Assembly: GCF_947497045.1 (NCBI RefSeq)
Contig: NZ_CANMEU010000004.1
Coordinates: 248,001 to 312,000 of the forward strand
Length of the DNA: 64,000 nucleotides
Reading direction: 5' to 3'
Source of the DNA: an uncultured Tateyamaria sp.
GTDB lineage: Bacteria; Pseudomonadota; Alphaproteobacteria; Rhodobacterales; Rhodobacteraceae
Under the pieces are notes generated by a model. It was given only the letters and a program-made list of their open reading frames with translations, made no database searches and was not told the origin of the DNA. Position numbers and translations under genes: made by a program. Each line of letters starts with the position of its first letter. Within the stretch, counting starts at the first letter, position 1. This document shows positions 1 to 9,169 of this stretch, piece after piece.

Positions 1-1441
1 CCATGCGGGATTCGTGGGCAAAGGCATGCTGACGGCGGCGGTCTGCGGCGAGGTGTTCGCCTCGCCCTCGGTCGATGCGGTGCTTGCGGGTATCCTCGCG
101 GTCACGGGGCCTGCGGGCTGTTTGCTGATCGTCAAGAACTACACGGGCGACCGGTTGAATTACGGGCTGGCGGCAGAACGGGCGCGGGCCTTCGGGCTGG
201 ACGTGTCGATGGTGGTGGTCGATGATGACATCGCCCTGCCCGATCTGCCCCAGGCCCGCGGCGTGGCGGGCACGTTGTTTGTTCACAAGATCGCCGGGTC
301 CATGGCCGAGGACGGGGCCGACCTTGCGGCCATCACCGACGCCGCCAATACCGCGATCAATGGGATGGCGTCCATAGGCACATCTCTCGACACCTGCACC
401 GTGCCCGGCTCGGCCAAGGAGGACCGGATCGCGCCCGGCATGGCCGAACTCGGGCTTGGCATCCACGGCGAGGCAGGCGTGCAACAGGTGGTCTTCAAGG
501 ATGCCCGGAATGCAATGGATCTGGTGCTGGAAAAACTTGCCCCCCATATCGGGGACACCCCGCATGTCGCGATCCTCAACAACCTGGGGTCCACCACCCC
601 ACTTGAGATGAGTATTCTGGCCCATGCGCTGGCCACCTCGGTGAAAGCCCGGCATATCAAGCACATCATCGGACCTGCACCACTGATGACATCGCTGGAC
701 ATGCACGGGTTTTCGGTGTCGGTTTTGCCTGTGGATGCCAACACCGTGCCGCATCTGCGTCGGGCCGTGGACCTGCCTGCATGGCCCGGTGTGAAGGATG
801 TGACGCAGGTATCGGTGCGCCCTTTGCCCGATGGGCTGTCCCCGATCCGCCCCGTGCCATCGGAGAAAGCCGAAACCCGCGCGCTGATCGAACGGTGCTG
901 CGATCTTTTGCTGGCTGCCGAAACGGATCTGAACCTGCTGGACGCAAAATCGGGTGATGGGGACACGGGCAGCACGCTCGCCACCGCATCACGTGCGCTC
1001 AAAGGGGCGCTGGATCGGCTGCCGCTGGCCGATCCGACGCAACTGTTTCGGGCGGTTGGCAATGAGCTGAGCCAAACCATGGGCGGATCATCAGGCGTGA
1101 TCATGGCGATCTTTTTCGGGGCGACGGGGGATGCCTGCGCGAGCGGCAAACCCACGACCAAGGCATTGCTGGCCGGCCTTGAGCGGATCACGCAGGTGGG
1201 CGGAGCCACCAAGGGCGATCGCACCATGATCGACGCGCTGGAACCTGCATTGAAAGCCCTGCCCGACGGGCTTGATGCGGCGGCGGCGGCGGCGCGCCAA
1301 GGGGCGGACGCAACGGCACAAATGGGGCGCGCAAATGCCGGGCGCGCCAGCTACGTGCCATCCGAAAATTTGATCGGTCACAATGATCCCGGTGCCGAAG
1401 CGGTTACCCGCCTTTTTGAAGGGTTGGCCAAGCACACGTAA
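1..1441 (+). CDS. Dihydroxyacetone kinase family protein, DhaK-DhaL fusion (5' partial)
   Basis: The reading frame is open from base 2, so the gene starts outside the window; 479 residues are visible and roughly the first 55-60 of the DhaK domain are missing. The visible part begins with HAGFVGKGML, a DhaK signature. A conserved His lies in LGLGIHGEAG (about visible residue 155); in this family it binds the ketose substrate covalently. From about residue 290 the DhaL (ATP-binding) domain follows, with the Mg-ADP motif SGDGDTGST near residue 320. A fused DhaK-DhaL is the ATP-dependent form, needing no PTS partner. It would phosphorylate dihydroxyacetone or a related short ketose. The following LacI, TIM-barrel isomerase and Gfo/Idh/MocA genes suggest a tetrulose, apiose or similar polyol pathway rather than plain glycerone use; that is inference. 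Confidence 0.9.
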   Translation, partial: HAGFVGKGMLTAAVCGEVFASPSVDAVLAGILAVTGPAGCLLIVKNYTGDRLNYGLAAERARAFGLDVSMVVVDDDIALPDLPQARGVAGTLFVHKIAGSMAEDGADLAAITDAANTAINGMASIGTSLDTCTVPGSAKEDRIAPGMAELGLGIHGEAGVQQVVFKDARNAMDLVLEKLAPHIGDTPHVAILNNLGSTTPLEMSILAHALATSVKARHIKHIIGPAPLMTSLDMHGFSVSVLPVDANTVPHLRRAVDLPAWPGVKDVTQVSVRPLPDGLSPIRPVPSEKAETRALIERCCDLLLAAETDLNLLDAKSGDGDTGSTLATASRALKGALDRLPLADPTQLFRAVGNELSQTMGGSSGVIMAIFFGATGDACASGKPTTKALLAGLERITQVGGATKGDRTMIDALEPALKALPDGLDAAAAAARQGADATAQMGRANAGRASYVPSENLIGHNDPGAEAVTRLFEGLAKHT

Positions 1442-1458
1442 CCACGCATAAGGGCGCA

Positions 1459-2511
1459 ATGAAACAAGGACTTACCCCCCACTCCACCCCCACCGTCAAC
1501 GACATCGCCCGCGTTGCCGAAGTCAGCCTTGCGACCGTGGATCGCGTCCTGAACGCGCGCCCCGGAGTGCGCGAAAAAACCGTGAAAAAAGTCAATCAGG
1601 CCATCGCCGAACTGGGCTATGTGCGTGACACGGCAGCAGCCAATCTGGCGCGGGGGCGGGTCTATCGGTTCGTGTTCATCCTGCCCTCCAACAGCAACGA
1701 ATTTCTGACCTCGCTCGAGGCGCAAATCGAAGCGCTTGGCAACGATATCCGGCGGGACCGCACGCAGCTCAGCTTTGTGCGGGTGGCCGCGTTTGATCCT
1801 GTCGCATTGGCGGATGCAATTGCCGCCATTGATGTGACCGCCGTGGACGGGGTGGCCATTTTCGGACCCGAAACCCCATCAGTGCGTGACAGCATCGCCC
1901 ATCTCAAGGCGCACGGGGTCACCGTCGTGTCGCTGGTCGCTGACATCCCGAGTTCTGATCGCGACCACTATGTCGGCGTGGACAACATCGCCGCGGGGCG
2001 CACCGCGGCGCATTTGCTGGGCCGCTTTGTCGGGCCTCAGCGCGGTAAAATTCTGGTCCTGACAGGCTCCATGCTGGCGCGGGATCATCTGGAACGCCGC
2101 CTTGGCTTTGACGAGGTAATGGGCCGTGATTTTCCGCATCTCGACATTCTGGCCTCGCTTGAGGGGCGCGATGACCCCGACCTGATCGCCCGACTTATGC
2201 CCGGCGCGCTGCACGACAATGCGGGCGTCATCGGCATCTATTCATCCGCTGCCGGCAACGAAGGCTTGCTGCGCTTCCTGAGCACGCAGCAAAACACGTC
2301 CCGCCCCGTCGTGGTCGCCCACGAGCTGACACAACTGTCTCGCAATGCCCTGCAAGAGGGGCTTTTCGATGCAGTCATAAGTCAGGACACCGGCCATCTG
2401 GTACGCAGTGCCGTGCGCATCATGCGCGCCGAGCGCGACCGCACCCCCATTCACGCCGCCCAGGAGCGCATTCGTATCGACATCTACTTGAAAGAAAACA
2501 TGCCGCTTTGA
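1459..2511 (+). CDS. LacI family transcriptional regulator
   Basis: This 350-residue protein has the LacI layout. An N-terminal helix-turn-helix occupies about residues 10-55, with PTVNDIARVAEVSLATVDR and the hinge-helix region NARPGVREKTV. A periplasmic-binding-protein-like effector domain follows from about residue 65 to the end. It starts 17 bases after the kinase gene with an AAGG-type ribosome site, so the two are probably co-transcribed. Such regulators usually sense the sugar or an intermediate of the neighbouring pathway. The effector here is unknown, and no operator could be assigned because the promoter lies outside the window. Confidence 0.93.
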   Translation: MKQGLTPHSTPTVNDIARVAEVSLATVDRVLNARPGVREKTVKKVNQAIAELGYVRDTAAANLARGRVYRFVFILPSNSNEFLTSLEAQIEALGNDIRRDRTQLSFVRVAAFDPVALADAIAAIDVTAVDGVAIFGPETPSVRDSIAHLKAHGVTVVSLVADIPSSDRDHYVGVDNIAAGRTAAHLLGRFVGPQRGKILVLTGSMLARDHLERRLGFDEVMGRDFPHLDILASLEGRDDPDLIARLMPGALHDNAGVIGIYSSAAGNEGLLRFLSTQQNTSRPVVVAHELTQLSRNALQEGLFDAVISQDTGHLVRSAVRIMRAERDRTPIHAAQERIRIDIYLKENMPL

Positions 2512-2538
2512 GGGCGGTCCAATTCGGGAGGACTACAC

Positions 2539-3594
2539 ATGAGAACCATCAAGGGCCCGGCGCTGTTTCTGGCGCAATTCGCAGGCGATGAGGCACCGTT
2601 CAATTCGTGGGGCGCGATCACCAAATGGGCGGCCGGTTGCGGATATAAAGGTGTGCAGGTGCCCAGTTGGGATGCACGCCTGTTTGATCTGGCCGCCGCA
2701 GCGACCAGCAAAGGGTACTGCGATGACTTCATGGGTCAGGCGGTGGCCAACGGAGTCGAAGTCACCGAATTGTCCACCCACCTGCAAGGCCAGCTGGTTG
2801 CGGTGAACCCGGCCTATGACGCTGCCTTTGACGGCTTTGCCGATCCATCGGTACGGGGCAATCCCAAGGCGCGCCAAGCCTGGGCCGTCGATCAGGTCAA
2901 AATGGCCATCAGCGCGTCCGCCAATATGGGCATCGGGGCGCACGCGACATTTTCAGGCGCACTGGCCTGGCCCTACATCTATCCATGGCCGCAGCGGCCC
3001 GCAGGTCTGATCGAGACCGCCTTTGATGAGTTGGCCGCCCGCTGGCGACCTATTCTGGATCATGCCGAGGACAATGGCGTCGACATTTGCTATGAAATCC
3101 ACCCTGGCGAAGACCTGCACGACGGGGTCACCTTTGAGATGTTCTTGGAGCGGGTGGACAACCATGCACGCTGCAACATGCTGTATGATCCCAGCCACTA
3201 CGTGCTGCAATGCCTTGATTACATTGACAACATCGACATCTACAAGGATCGCATCAAGATGTTCCACGTCAAGGACGCCGAATTCAATCCAACGGGGCGG
3301 CAAGGTGTCTATTCCGGTTATCAGCCTTGGGTGGATCGCGCGGGCCGTTTCCGGTCCCTGGGGGATGGGCAAGTCGATTTCGCATCGATCTTTTCCAAGA
3401 TGGCCGCCAATGATTTTGACGGATGGGCCGTGGTCGAGTGGGAATGTTGCCTCAAACATCCCGAAGACGGTGCCCGTGAAGGGGCGGCTTTCGTCAGCGA
3501 TCATATCATCCGGGTGACCGAACGCGCCTTTGATGACTTTGCCGATGGCGGCACTGACGAGGCGGCGAACCGCAAGTTGTTGGGCATCGATTAA
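2539..3594 (+). CDS. Sugar phosphate isomerase/epimerase (xylose isomerase-like TIM barrel)
   Basis: A 351-residue TIM-barrel protein of the AP endonuclease 2/xylose isomerase-like superfamily. Metal-ligand regions expected of the family are visible: CYEIHPGED (Glu at the end of a beta strand), NMLYDPSHY (Asp/His), MFHVKDAEF (His/Asp) and a C-terminal VVEWECC (Glu). A strong GGGAGGA ribosome site precedes the ATG. It lies 27 bases behind the LacI gene and upstream of a Gfo/Idh/MocA dehydrogenase, a pairing common in sugar and polyol catabolic operons. The exact substrate cannot be read from the sequence; isomerisation or epimerisation of a ketose or its phosphate is the family role. Confidence 0.85.
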   Translation: MRTIKGPALFLAQFAGDEAPFNSWGAITKWAAGCGYKGVQVPSWDARLFDLAAAATSKGYCDDFMGQAVANGVEVTELSTHLQGQLVAVNPAYDAAFDGFADPSVRGNPKARQAWAVDQVKMAISASANMGIGAHATFSGALAWPYIYPWPQRPAGLIETAFDELAARWRPILDHAEDNGVDICYEIHPGEDLHDGVTFEMFLERVDNHARCNMLYDPSHYVLQCLDYIDNIDIYKDRIKMFHVKDAEFNPTGRQGVYSGYQPWVDRAGRFRSLGDGQVDFASIFSKMAANDFDGWAVVEWECCLKHPEDGAREGAAFVSDHIIRVTERAFDDFADGGTDEAANRKLLGID

Positions 3595-3633
3595 GCACTT
3601 TCCCCCGGACGTCGGAGCAGATGGCAATCCGGC

Positions 3634-3669
3634 CCTCCGGGGGGAGTTTATTTGGCAAGATGAAGATCG
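3634..3669 (+). repeat. GC-rich intergenic repeat, copy A
   Basis: This is one of four related sequences in the window. A C/G-rich stretch that can pair with itself (CCTCCGGGGGGAG) is followed by the tail TTTATTTGGCAAGATGAAG. The same tail layout occurs at 60475-60512, and a diverged form (GCGGTATTT-GG-CAAAAGAAG) occurs at 46041-46094 and 49851-49904. It sits between the isomerase and dehydrogenase genes, where it would be transcribed. Confidence 0.6.
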
Positions 3670-3697
3670 GATCGCGGTGCGCCGCAGGGAGAGTGAG

Positions 3698-4822
3698 ATG
3701 ACACGGATCAAGTTGGGAATGGTTGGCGGCGGCAATGACGCTTTTATCGGTGGGGTGCACCGGATTGCGGCGCGTATTGATGACCGGTTTGAGCTGGTGG
3801 CGGGTGCGTTGTCGTCGACGCCCGAGAAATCGCAGGCCTCGGGTGCCGCGCTTGGTTTGGATCGTGTCTATGACGATTTCAAGTCGATGGCGATCCGCGA
3901 GGCCCGCCTCAAGAACGGGATTGAGGCCGTCAGCATCGTCACCCCCAATCACATGCACTATGCCGCCGCCAACGAGTTTCTCAAGCGTGGTATCCATGTG
4001 ATTTGCGACAAGCCGCTGACCTCGACCCTGGCGGACGCCAGGAAGTTTGCCAGGGCGGTCGAGAAATCCGATGCACTGTTTGTTCTCACTCACAATTACA
4101 CAGGCTACCCGATGGTTCGCCAAGCCCGTGAGATGATCGCACGGGGCGATATTGGCAAGGTGCGGGTGGTGCAGGTCGAATATCCGCAGGATTGGCTGAC
4201 CACGCAGCAGGATTTCAAACAGGCCGAGTGGCGCACTGACCCCGCCCGTTCGGGCGCGGGTGGATCAACCGGCGATATCGGCACCCATGCCCACAATCTG
4301 GCCTGTTTCGTCACCGGACTTGAGGTCGAGGCACTGGCCGCTGATCTTGACGCTTTTGTGCCCGGTCGGCAGGTGGACGACAATGGGCACGTCATGTTGC
4401 GCTTCAAAGGCGGGGCCAAGGGCATGCTGTGGTGCAGTCAGGTCGCACCCGGCAATGAGAATGCGCTGCGCCTTAGGGTCTATGGTGAAACCGGCGGTCT
4501 GGAATGGGCCCAGGAGGATCCAAACTATCTGTGGCACACCCCGTTCGGGGAGCCCAAGCGGCTGATCACCCGCAATGGTGCGGGTGCGGGCGACGCGGCG
4601 GCGCGCGTCAGTCGCGTGCCACCTGGTCACCCCGAAGGATATCTGGAAGGGTTCGCCAACATCTATTCCGAAGCCGCCACCGCGATTGAAGCGCATCGCG
4701 CGGGCGCACCAATCCCTGCCGACGTCATGTATCCGTCGATTGAGGATGGCGTGCGTGGGGTTACCTTTGTCGATGCCTGTGTGCGCTCGTCCGCGCGCAA
4801 TGCGGCATGGGTCAGGCTGTAG
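3698..4822 (+). CDS. Gfo/Idh/MocA family oxidoreductase
   Basis: A 374-residue NAD(P)-dependent dehydrogenase. The N-terminal Rossmann fold shows MVGGGNDAFIGGVHR (residues 8-22), followed by AVSIVTPNHMHYAAA and the family signature HVICDKPLTSTLADA, whose Lys is the usual catalytic/cofactor residue. The C-terminal alpha/beta domain contains GGSTGDIGTHAHNLA, with the His of the active site. The start at 3698 was chosen because GGGAGAG precedes that ATG; the reading frame also runs further upstream through the intergenic repeat, which is unlikely to be coding. It would oxidise a sugar, polyol or inositol-like compound in the same pathway as the upstream genes. Confidence 0.9.
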   Translation: MTRIKLGMVGGGNDAFIGGVHRIAARIDDRFELVAGALSSTPEKSQASGAALGLDRVYDDFKSMAIREARLKNGIEAVSIVTPNHMHYAAANEFLKRGIHVICDKPLTSTLADARKFARAVEKSDALFVLTHNYTGYPMVRQAREMIARGDIGKVRVVQVEYPQDWLTTQQDFKQAEWRTDPARSGAGGSTGDIGTHAHNLACFVTGLEVEALAADLDAFVPGRQVDDNGHVMLRFKGGAKGMLWCSQVAPGNENALRLRVYGETGGLEWAQEDPNYLWHTPFGEPKRLITRNGAGAGDAAARVSRVPPGHPEGYLEGFANIYSEAATAIEAHRAGAPIPADVMYPSIEDGVRGVTFVDACVRSSARNAAWVRL

Positions 4823-5387
4823 TAGGAGCCCGCCACCGCGGGGGCTTTCAGATAATCGGTCGGTTGGCTGTCTCAAGATCATCCGGCAAGCCGACCTTTG
4901 CCAACCCGTCGAGGACGGGAAAGGGCGACGTGTCCTGAAACCATCATCGATTTTGCAGGCCCAAAGGTCGGTCAGCAGCCCCCTCAGGTTAACGCGGTGA
5001 TGCAGCACGCCATCTTTCCATCGGGAGGCAAGATTTCCGCCTGATCCGCAACGCCGTCTGTCGTTACCTCGTCACGCATGTTGTTCAGTTTCCGCACTCT
5101 TTTGGTTCGGCAGTTTTGCAACTGCATCAGATGGTGTCGCATCACTTGTTCTGTACGCCGCAAGCAGGCTGAAATGATTGGGCACTGGAGGCAGATGCGA
5201 GACGATCCATGCCGAAGACCCGGAAAAAGACATGTTTGCAGCACGTACACCGTTGTCAAATCAAGCGATCTGGTGTCTGGCTGACAAGGCAGATGTCATC
5301 ATTTACCATGATGTTTGAGCGGCTTGCCTTGCGTAAACCTGCAACCCCCGGGCACCCTTTGCCATAGAATAAAAGTGCACGATATTT
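4823..5387. other. Intergenic region without a recognisable gene
   Basis: A weak imperfect hairpin (AGCCCGC, loop CACC, GCGGGGGCT; 4828-4845) directly after the dehydrogenase stop may act as a terminator, but it lacks a clear T run. The rest contains only short open frames with no family I recognise. Base composition is lower in GC than the neighbours, which fits a non-coding or decayed stretch. Confidence 0.5.
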
Positions 5388-6071
5388 ATGACGAAAACTG
5401 ACACCCCCCCCGGTCTGACGATCCTCAAGGATTATGAACCCATCGCCAATGGCGAAGTCCGTGACGTCTGGCATCGCCCCGGCCACCCCGATCAGCTTCT
5501 CAAGACGATACGCACCTACAAACGCGAAAAATATGAGCGCCGCCGGGGATTGCGCCGTACGCTCGACTATTTTCGCATGGGACCTTACGGGACATTCAGG
5601 ATTGAATATCGCTGCTATCTGAAGACGGCCTATCGCTGTGCGCAGCAAGAACGTCCCCTCCCCATTGCGGAAATGGGCGGGCTCGTCATTACCGACCGCG
5701 GCCTCGCGCAGGTCTGCGAAAAGATAGCCGATGCGTCAGGCAATGTGGCCCGGACGTTGGAGGACATCCTGAGAGAGGGTCCGCTGAATGAGGAACGGCT
5801 GAAATGGCTGAATGACTTTGTCACCAACATTTTTGCGCTGAATGTAAACGTCCCGGACTTGCGGCCTTCAAATATCGCGCTGGATGAGGTGAACCGCCGG
5901 TTCGTCGTGATCGATGGGTATGGAGACAAGACGCTGATCCCGATCCGGTCGTGGCTCACATGGTTGAACCAAAGGCATCTGGATTACCGGTTCTCCGAGA
6001 TGGAAAAGCATCGCAATCTGAAATGGTCATCAGACACCCAGAGTTTTGCAGTCGTCCATAAGGCTGATTAG
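5388..6071 (+). CDS. YrbL-like (PhoP regulatory network) kinase-fold protein
   Basis: This 227-residue protein matches the layout of the YrbL family, first described as a PhoP-regulated gene in enterobacteria and predicted to have a protein-kinase-like fold. Visible features are a beta-strand start (GEVRDVWHRPGHPDQLLKT, with the Lys expected to touch phosphate), a middle section ITDRGLAQVCEKI, and a catalytic-loop-like NVNVPDLRPSNIALDE followed by RFVVIDGYGD, resembling the DxxxxN and DG elements of kinases. The biochemical activity is not established. The start codon has only a weak ribosome site. No operon partner is obvious. Confidence 0.7.
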   Translation: MTKTDTPPGLTILKDYEPIANGEVRDVWHRPGHPDQLLKTIRTYKREKYERRRGLRRTLDYFRMGPYGTFRIEYRCYLKTAYRCAQQERPLPIAEMGGLVITDRGLAQVCEKIADASGNVARTLEDILREGPLNEERLKWLNDFVTNIFALNVNVPDLRPSNIALDEVNRRFVVIDGYGDKTLIPIRSWLTWLNQRHLDYRFSEMEKHRNLKWSSDTQSFAVVHKAD

Positions 6072-6237
6072 TGTCAGGCCGCACTACCTATAGATGACGA
6101 AAGCTATGCGCACGACTGCTGAGAGGAAGACCCGTCTGGCAGCTTCGTTGAATGCCTCCTCCATCTGCCACAATCAGGACTTACTCTGGCCCAACCTGTA
6201 CTAGAAGAAGATGACAGGTATCCAAGGGAGGGTCACA

Positions 6238-7524
6238 ATGATCGTTCTTCGCAGTTTTGTTCACCTGTCCGCGGGGCTTTTGGCTCTGCCTTTTCTTGTG
6301 GTTCTCAGGTTCAGGACGATGGGTGCCCTCTTGAAGAGCCTGTTCTCTGGGTTGACGGACATTTCTTTGTCCGAGCCGGAACATCGCGCGCGGATCGCAT
6401 TCGACACGGTGAAGGCAACGCCTGCCATGGAACGCAGGGCCGCCACGGAAGACAAGTGCCGGGCACTGGTCTCCGCCAGAAACTGGACAGAACTGTCAGA
6501 TCACCTGATCCAATGGGATCAATCGCGCGCGGCATGCAACGCTGGCATTCCGCTTGCGCAGATCGGCAGACAGGCCGTCCTGTTCGATCTGGCCGATGCT
6601 GTTGTCGAGGGGCACGACTGTCACCCTGACCCGATTGCAATATTCTCTGATGAGGTTGTCCAGCGGATGGAGACGCTTTCGGCAATGCACCCCGAAAAGT
6701 ACCCATTGCTCGCTTTGGCGGCGGAAATGCGGTGCTATCAGGGGTGGTCTTCACGCGGGGCAGACTACGCTGAATATGTCAGCGATAACGGCTGGTTCGG
6801 GATGGGACAGCACTTTGCCAAAGCTGCATGGCTTCTTGAAAAGTATGACGTTGTCGAAATGAATGCACCGTTGTTGGCGGCAGCGCGGCATCGCCTTTTG
6901 GGTTTCATGCCGGACGCCGACAAACATGTTGGACGATTTTATGAGGAATGGAGTGCGCTTGATCCAAAGGATCAGGAACCACACGAAAAACATGCGATTA
7001 TGATGCTACCACGCTGGTTTGGCACGCAGGAAACCCTTGAGATCGAAGCGCAAAAGGCCGCGGTGCGGACAACGACGGCGGCCGGCGATGCTGCATATTT
7101 CACAATGTACAGACGTGTCTTTGATGCTTGGGACCCGAGCGTTCTGAACATGGACACCAAGGTACTAAAGCGCGGCGCACATGATCTTATAACGCTCAGA
7201 GGCGACGACCCGGCCTTTGTGGCGCAGCTTGTCCAGGACATCAGATGGTGGACCGGAATCGGGTCAGGTGACAGCTATACCCGGGACGGGCGCAAGCTGT
7301 GGTCGGATATCACAACTGATATTGAAGAAATGCGTCAGGAGTTGGTGCTGTCCCGGCTGACGGCAATTTGTCCGGATGCGTGGGAGGACGGGCCGGAAGG
7401 CGCACTCGACATGCTGTCTGAATGTGTTCAGGCCGACATCCGGGCAGGTGCGACATTCCAACTCGGTAAAAGTGGCCTCGAAATATTCCCTCAGGATGAA
7501 CCACTGTCGTCCGGGTCCGCATGA
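6238..7524 (+). CDS. Hypothetical protein with N-terminal membrane segment
   Basis: I do not recognise a family in this 428-residue protein. It starts with a hydrophobic stretch (residues about 8-24, LSAGLLALPFLVVLRF) that could be a signal anchor. The rest is soluble, rich in Trp, Ala and acidic residues and predicted largely helical, reminiscent of helical-repeat proteins. I preferred the ATG at 6238 because AAGGGAGG lies just upstream; an in-frame ATG at 6211 would add nine residues. It follows the YrbL-like gene by 166 bases on the same strand. Confidence 0.6.
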   Translation: MIVLRSFVHLSAGLLALPFLVVLRFRTMGALLKSLFSGLTDISLSEPEHRARIAFDTVKATPAMERRAATEDKCRALVSARNWTELSDHLIQWDQSRAACNAGIPLAQIGRQAVLFDLADAVVEGHDCHPDPIAIFSDEVVQRMETLSAMHPEKYPLLALAAEMRCYQGWSSRGADYAEYVSDNGWFGMGQHFAKAAWLLEKYDVVEMNAPLLAAARHRLLGFMPDADKHVGRFYEEWSALDPKDQEPHEKHAIMMLPRWFGTQETLEIEAQKAAVRTTTAAGDAAYFTMYRRVFDAWDPSVLNMDTKVLKRGAHDLITLRGDDPAFVAQLVQDIRWWTGIGSGDSYTRDGRKLWSDITTDIEEMRQELVLSRLTAICPDAWEDGPEGALDMLSECVQADIRAGATFQLGKSGLEIFPQDEPLSSGSA

Positions 7525-7666
7525 ACCCGATAAATACCCCCAAACATGTCAGCAAATGATCCGGGCGTCTGATCCTCGATAGGTTCACGATTTTAGGGAC
7601 TTAGCAGACCTTCGCCATGATCTTTCGAACACTCGTTTGGAATTGGAAACAACCGTTCACAAGTGT

Positions 7667-9169
7667 TCAAGCGTAACTAAGTCTCTGCTTTGCAGATTGA
7701 TTGTAGCTGTACTGAACATTCAGGATGGCTCGCATGTGTCGGGCCTCGATATCAGGCGCATTCCCGAATAGGTTCACGCGTTCGTCTGGGTCGTCCCCAA
7801 GGTCCGTCAGTTCACCAAACGCTTCGCCGGGATAGCAGGTCAACTTGTGCCGGCTGGACACAACGGTCACGCAGTTGAGTGCGTGCCAATCCTGCACCGT
7901 CTCAACGAAAACATGGCGATCTTTATCGGGCGCAAAGAGGTCCACGCCATCGGTCTTCAAGGCAGAAGACACTTTGGCAGCGGCCAGACAGGTCGGTGCG
8001 ATGTCGACCAGAGAGACCGGGCTGTCCCATCGGGAACTCAGCTTGGGCTTCAGCCACTGCGGGGCGCGCATCAAGAGGGGAACCCGGATCACTTGCTCAT
8101 AATGGAAAGGGCCCTTCATCCAGAGCCCGTGATCTCCCAAGAGTTCGCCATGATCCGATGTCACGATAATGAGTGTGTTTTCGAGCTGACCGGATGCTTC
8201 GAGAGCCGACCAGATTCTTTGGATTTGTTGATCGATGAGGGATACCATCCCGTAGTACTGGTGCCGTCCATCCCGTGCGGCGTCTTCCGTGACCTGCCGG
8301 AAGTCTGCACCCTTGCCTTGACCGGACATCGGATAGGTCTTTCCGACATATCGCGATCCGCTGAGTTTCCCTTCGCGGGCGAGCTGAAAATGCGGTGGTC
8401 GATCGTCCAGTTCGCCCTCGCAATAGACGGGTTTCGGGATCTTCTTTGGATCGACGGGATTCTCAAAATCTGCTGGCAGCGCATGAGGATGATGCGGGTC
8501 CTGGAAACTCGCAAAGAGAAAGAAGGGCTGATCGCTTTCGTGGGTTTCGATGAACTCGACGGCGCGGTCACCCGTCCATACCGAATTATGTGCCTCAAGA
8601 GGCAGGTCCCAATCATAGCCTTCACCACCGAAGGGCTTGTGGTTGCGTCGGGGTTTCAGGGATTTGAACTGTTCGATCTGATCCGCACTGAACCTCTGTC
8701 TCAACCAGGCACCATAATGACCTGTCATACCGTAGTTGACATGTCCCAGGGCCAGCTGCACCTCGTCAAATCCATAATATGGTCCAGTCCAGTCGCCATA
8801 GCCCGCCTCATAGCCAGCGACGGATTCCTGACTCACTTCAGGTGGGGCCAGATAGGCCTCCAGATGGGCCTTCCCAATCAGCCCCGTCCGGTAACCCGCA
8901 TCCCGCAAACCGTGCTGGATCATGCGTACATCATCGCCGGTGTTGACCCCGATGCTCCACACACCGTGCCGCCCCGGATATTGTCCCGACAGAAGTGATA
9001 CGCGGCTTGGCGTGCACACCGCCGAGGGCGCATAGGCACGGGTGAACATCGTGCCTTCTTGGGCGATCCGGTCAAAACCGGGCGTAGCCACATGCTTTGC
9101 CCCATAGCATGACAATGTGTCGGTGCGCTGCTGGTCGGTGCAGATGACAAGAATATTGGGGCGCTTCAT
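7667..9169 (-). CDS. Sulfatase (formylglycine-dependent, type I)
   Basis: A 500-residue sulfatase of the alkaline phosphatase superfamily. The N terminus reads RPNILVICTDQQRTDTLS with the first metal-binding Asp. CTPSR (Cys at about residue 52) is the type I formylglycine site that an anaerobic or FGE-type maturase must modify. TSDHGELLGDHG holds further metal ligands. No signal peptide is seen, so it probably acts in the cytoplasm. Its ATG overlaps the stop of the upstream permease gene (TGATG), making it the last gene of an import operon, which suggests it desulfates the imported compound. The substrate (sulfated sugar or other sulfate ester) is not determinable. A longer open frame upstream lies inside the permease gene and was rejected. 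Confidence 0.92.
   Translation of the reverse strand: MKRPNILVICTDQQRTDTLSCYGAKHVATPGFDRIAQEGTMFTRAYAPSAVCTPSRVSLLSGQYPGRHGVWSIGVNTGDDVRMIQHGLRDAGYRTGLIGKAHLEAYLAPPEVSQESVAGYEAGYGDWTGPYYGFDEVQLALGHVNYGMTGHYGAWLRQRFSADQIEQFKSLKPRRNHKPFGGEGYDWDLPLEAHNSVWTGDRAVEFIETHESDQPFFLFASFQDPHHPHALPADFENPVDPKKIPKPVYCEGELDDRPPHFQLAREGKLSGSRYVGKTYPMSGQGKGADFRQVTEDAARDGRHQYYGMVSLIDQQIQRIWSALEASGQLENTLIIVTSDHGELLGDHGLWMKGPFHYEQVIRVPLLMRAPQWLKPKLSSRWDSPVSLVDIAPTCLAAAKVSSALKTDGVDLFAPDKDRHVFVETVQDWHALNCVTVVSSRHKLTCYPGEAFGELTDLGDDPDERVNLFGNAPDIEARHMRAILNVQYSYNQSAKQRLSYA

Noticed and set aside
2539-3594. Naming the TIM-barrel gene as a specific epimerase or inosose isomerase
   Set aside because: The superfamily is too broad; the metal ligands show only the fold and general chemistry.
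4828-4845. Hairpin after the Gfo/Idh/MocA gene as a clear terminator
   Set aside because: The stem has bulges and is not followed by a T run; kept only as a note.
5000-5340. Short frames between the dehydrogenase and YrbL-like genes as a small gene or remnant
   Set aside because: Several frames of 40-90 codons on both strands are open, but none has a ribosome site together with a recognisable sequence.
7847-8998. Open frame of 383 codons on the plus strand
   Set aside because: Antisense to the intact sulfatase gene, no recognisable domain.
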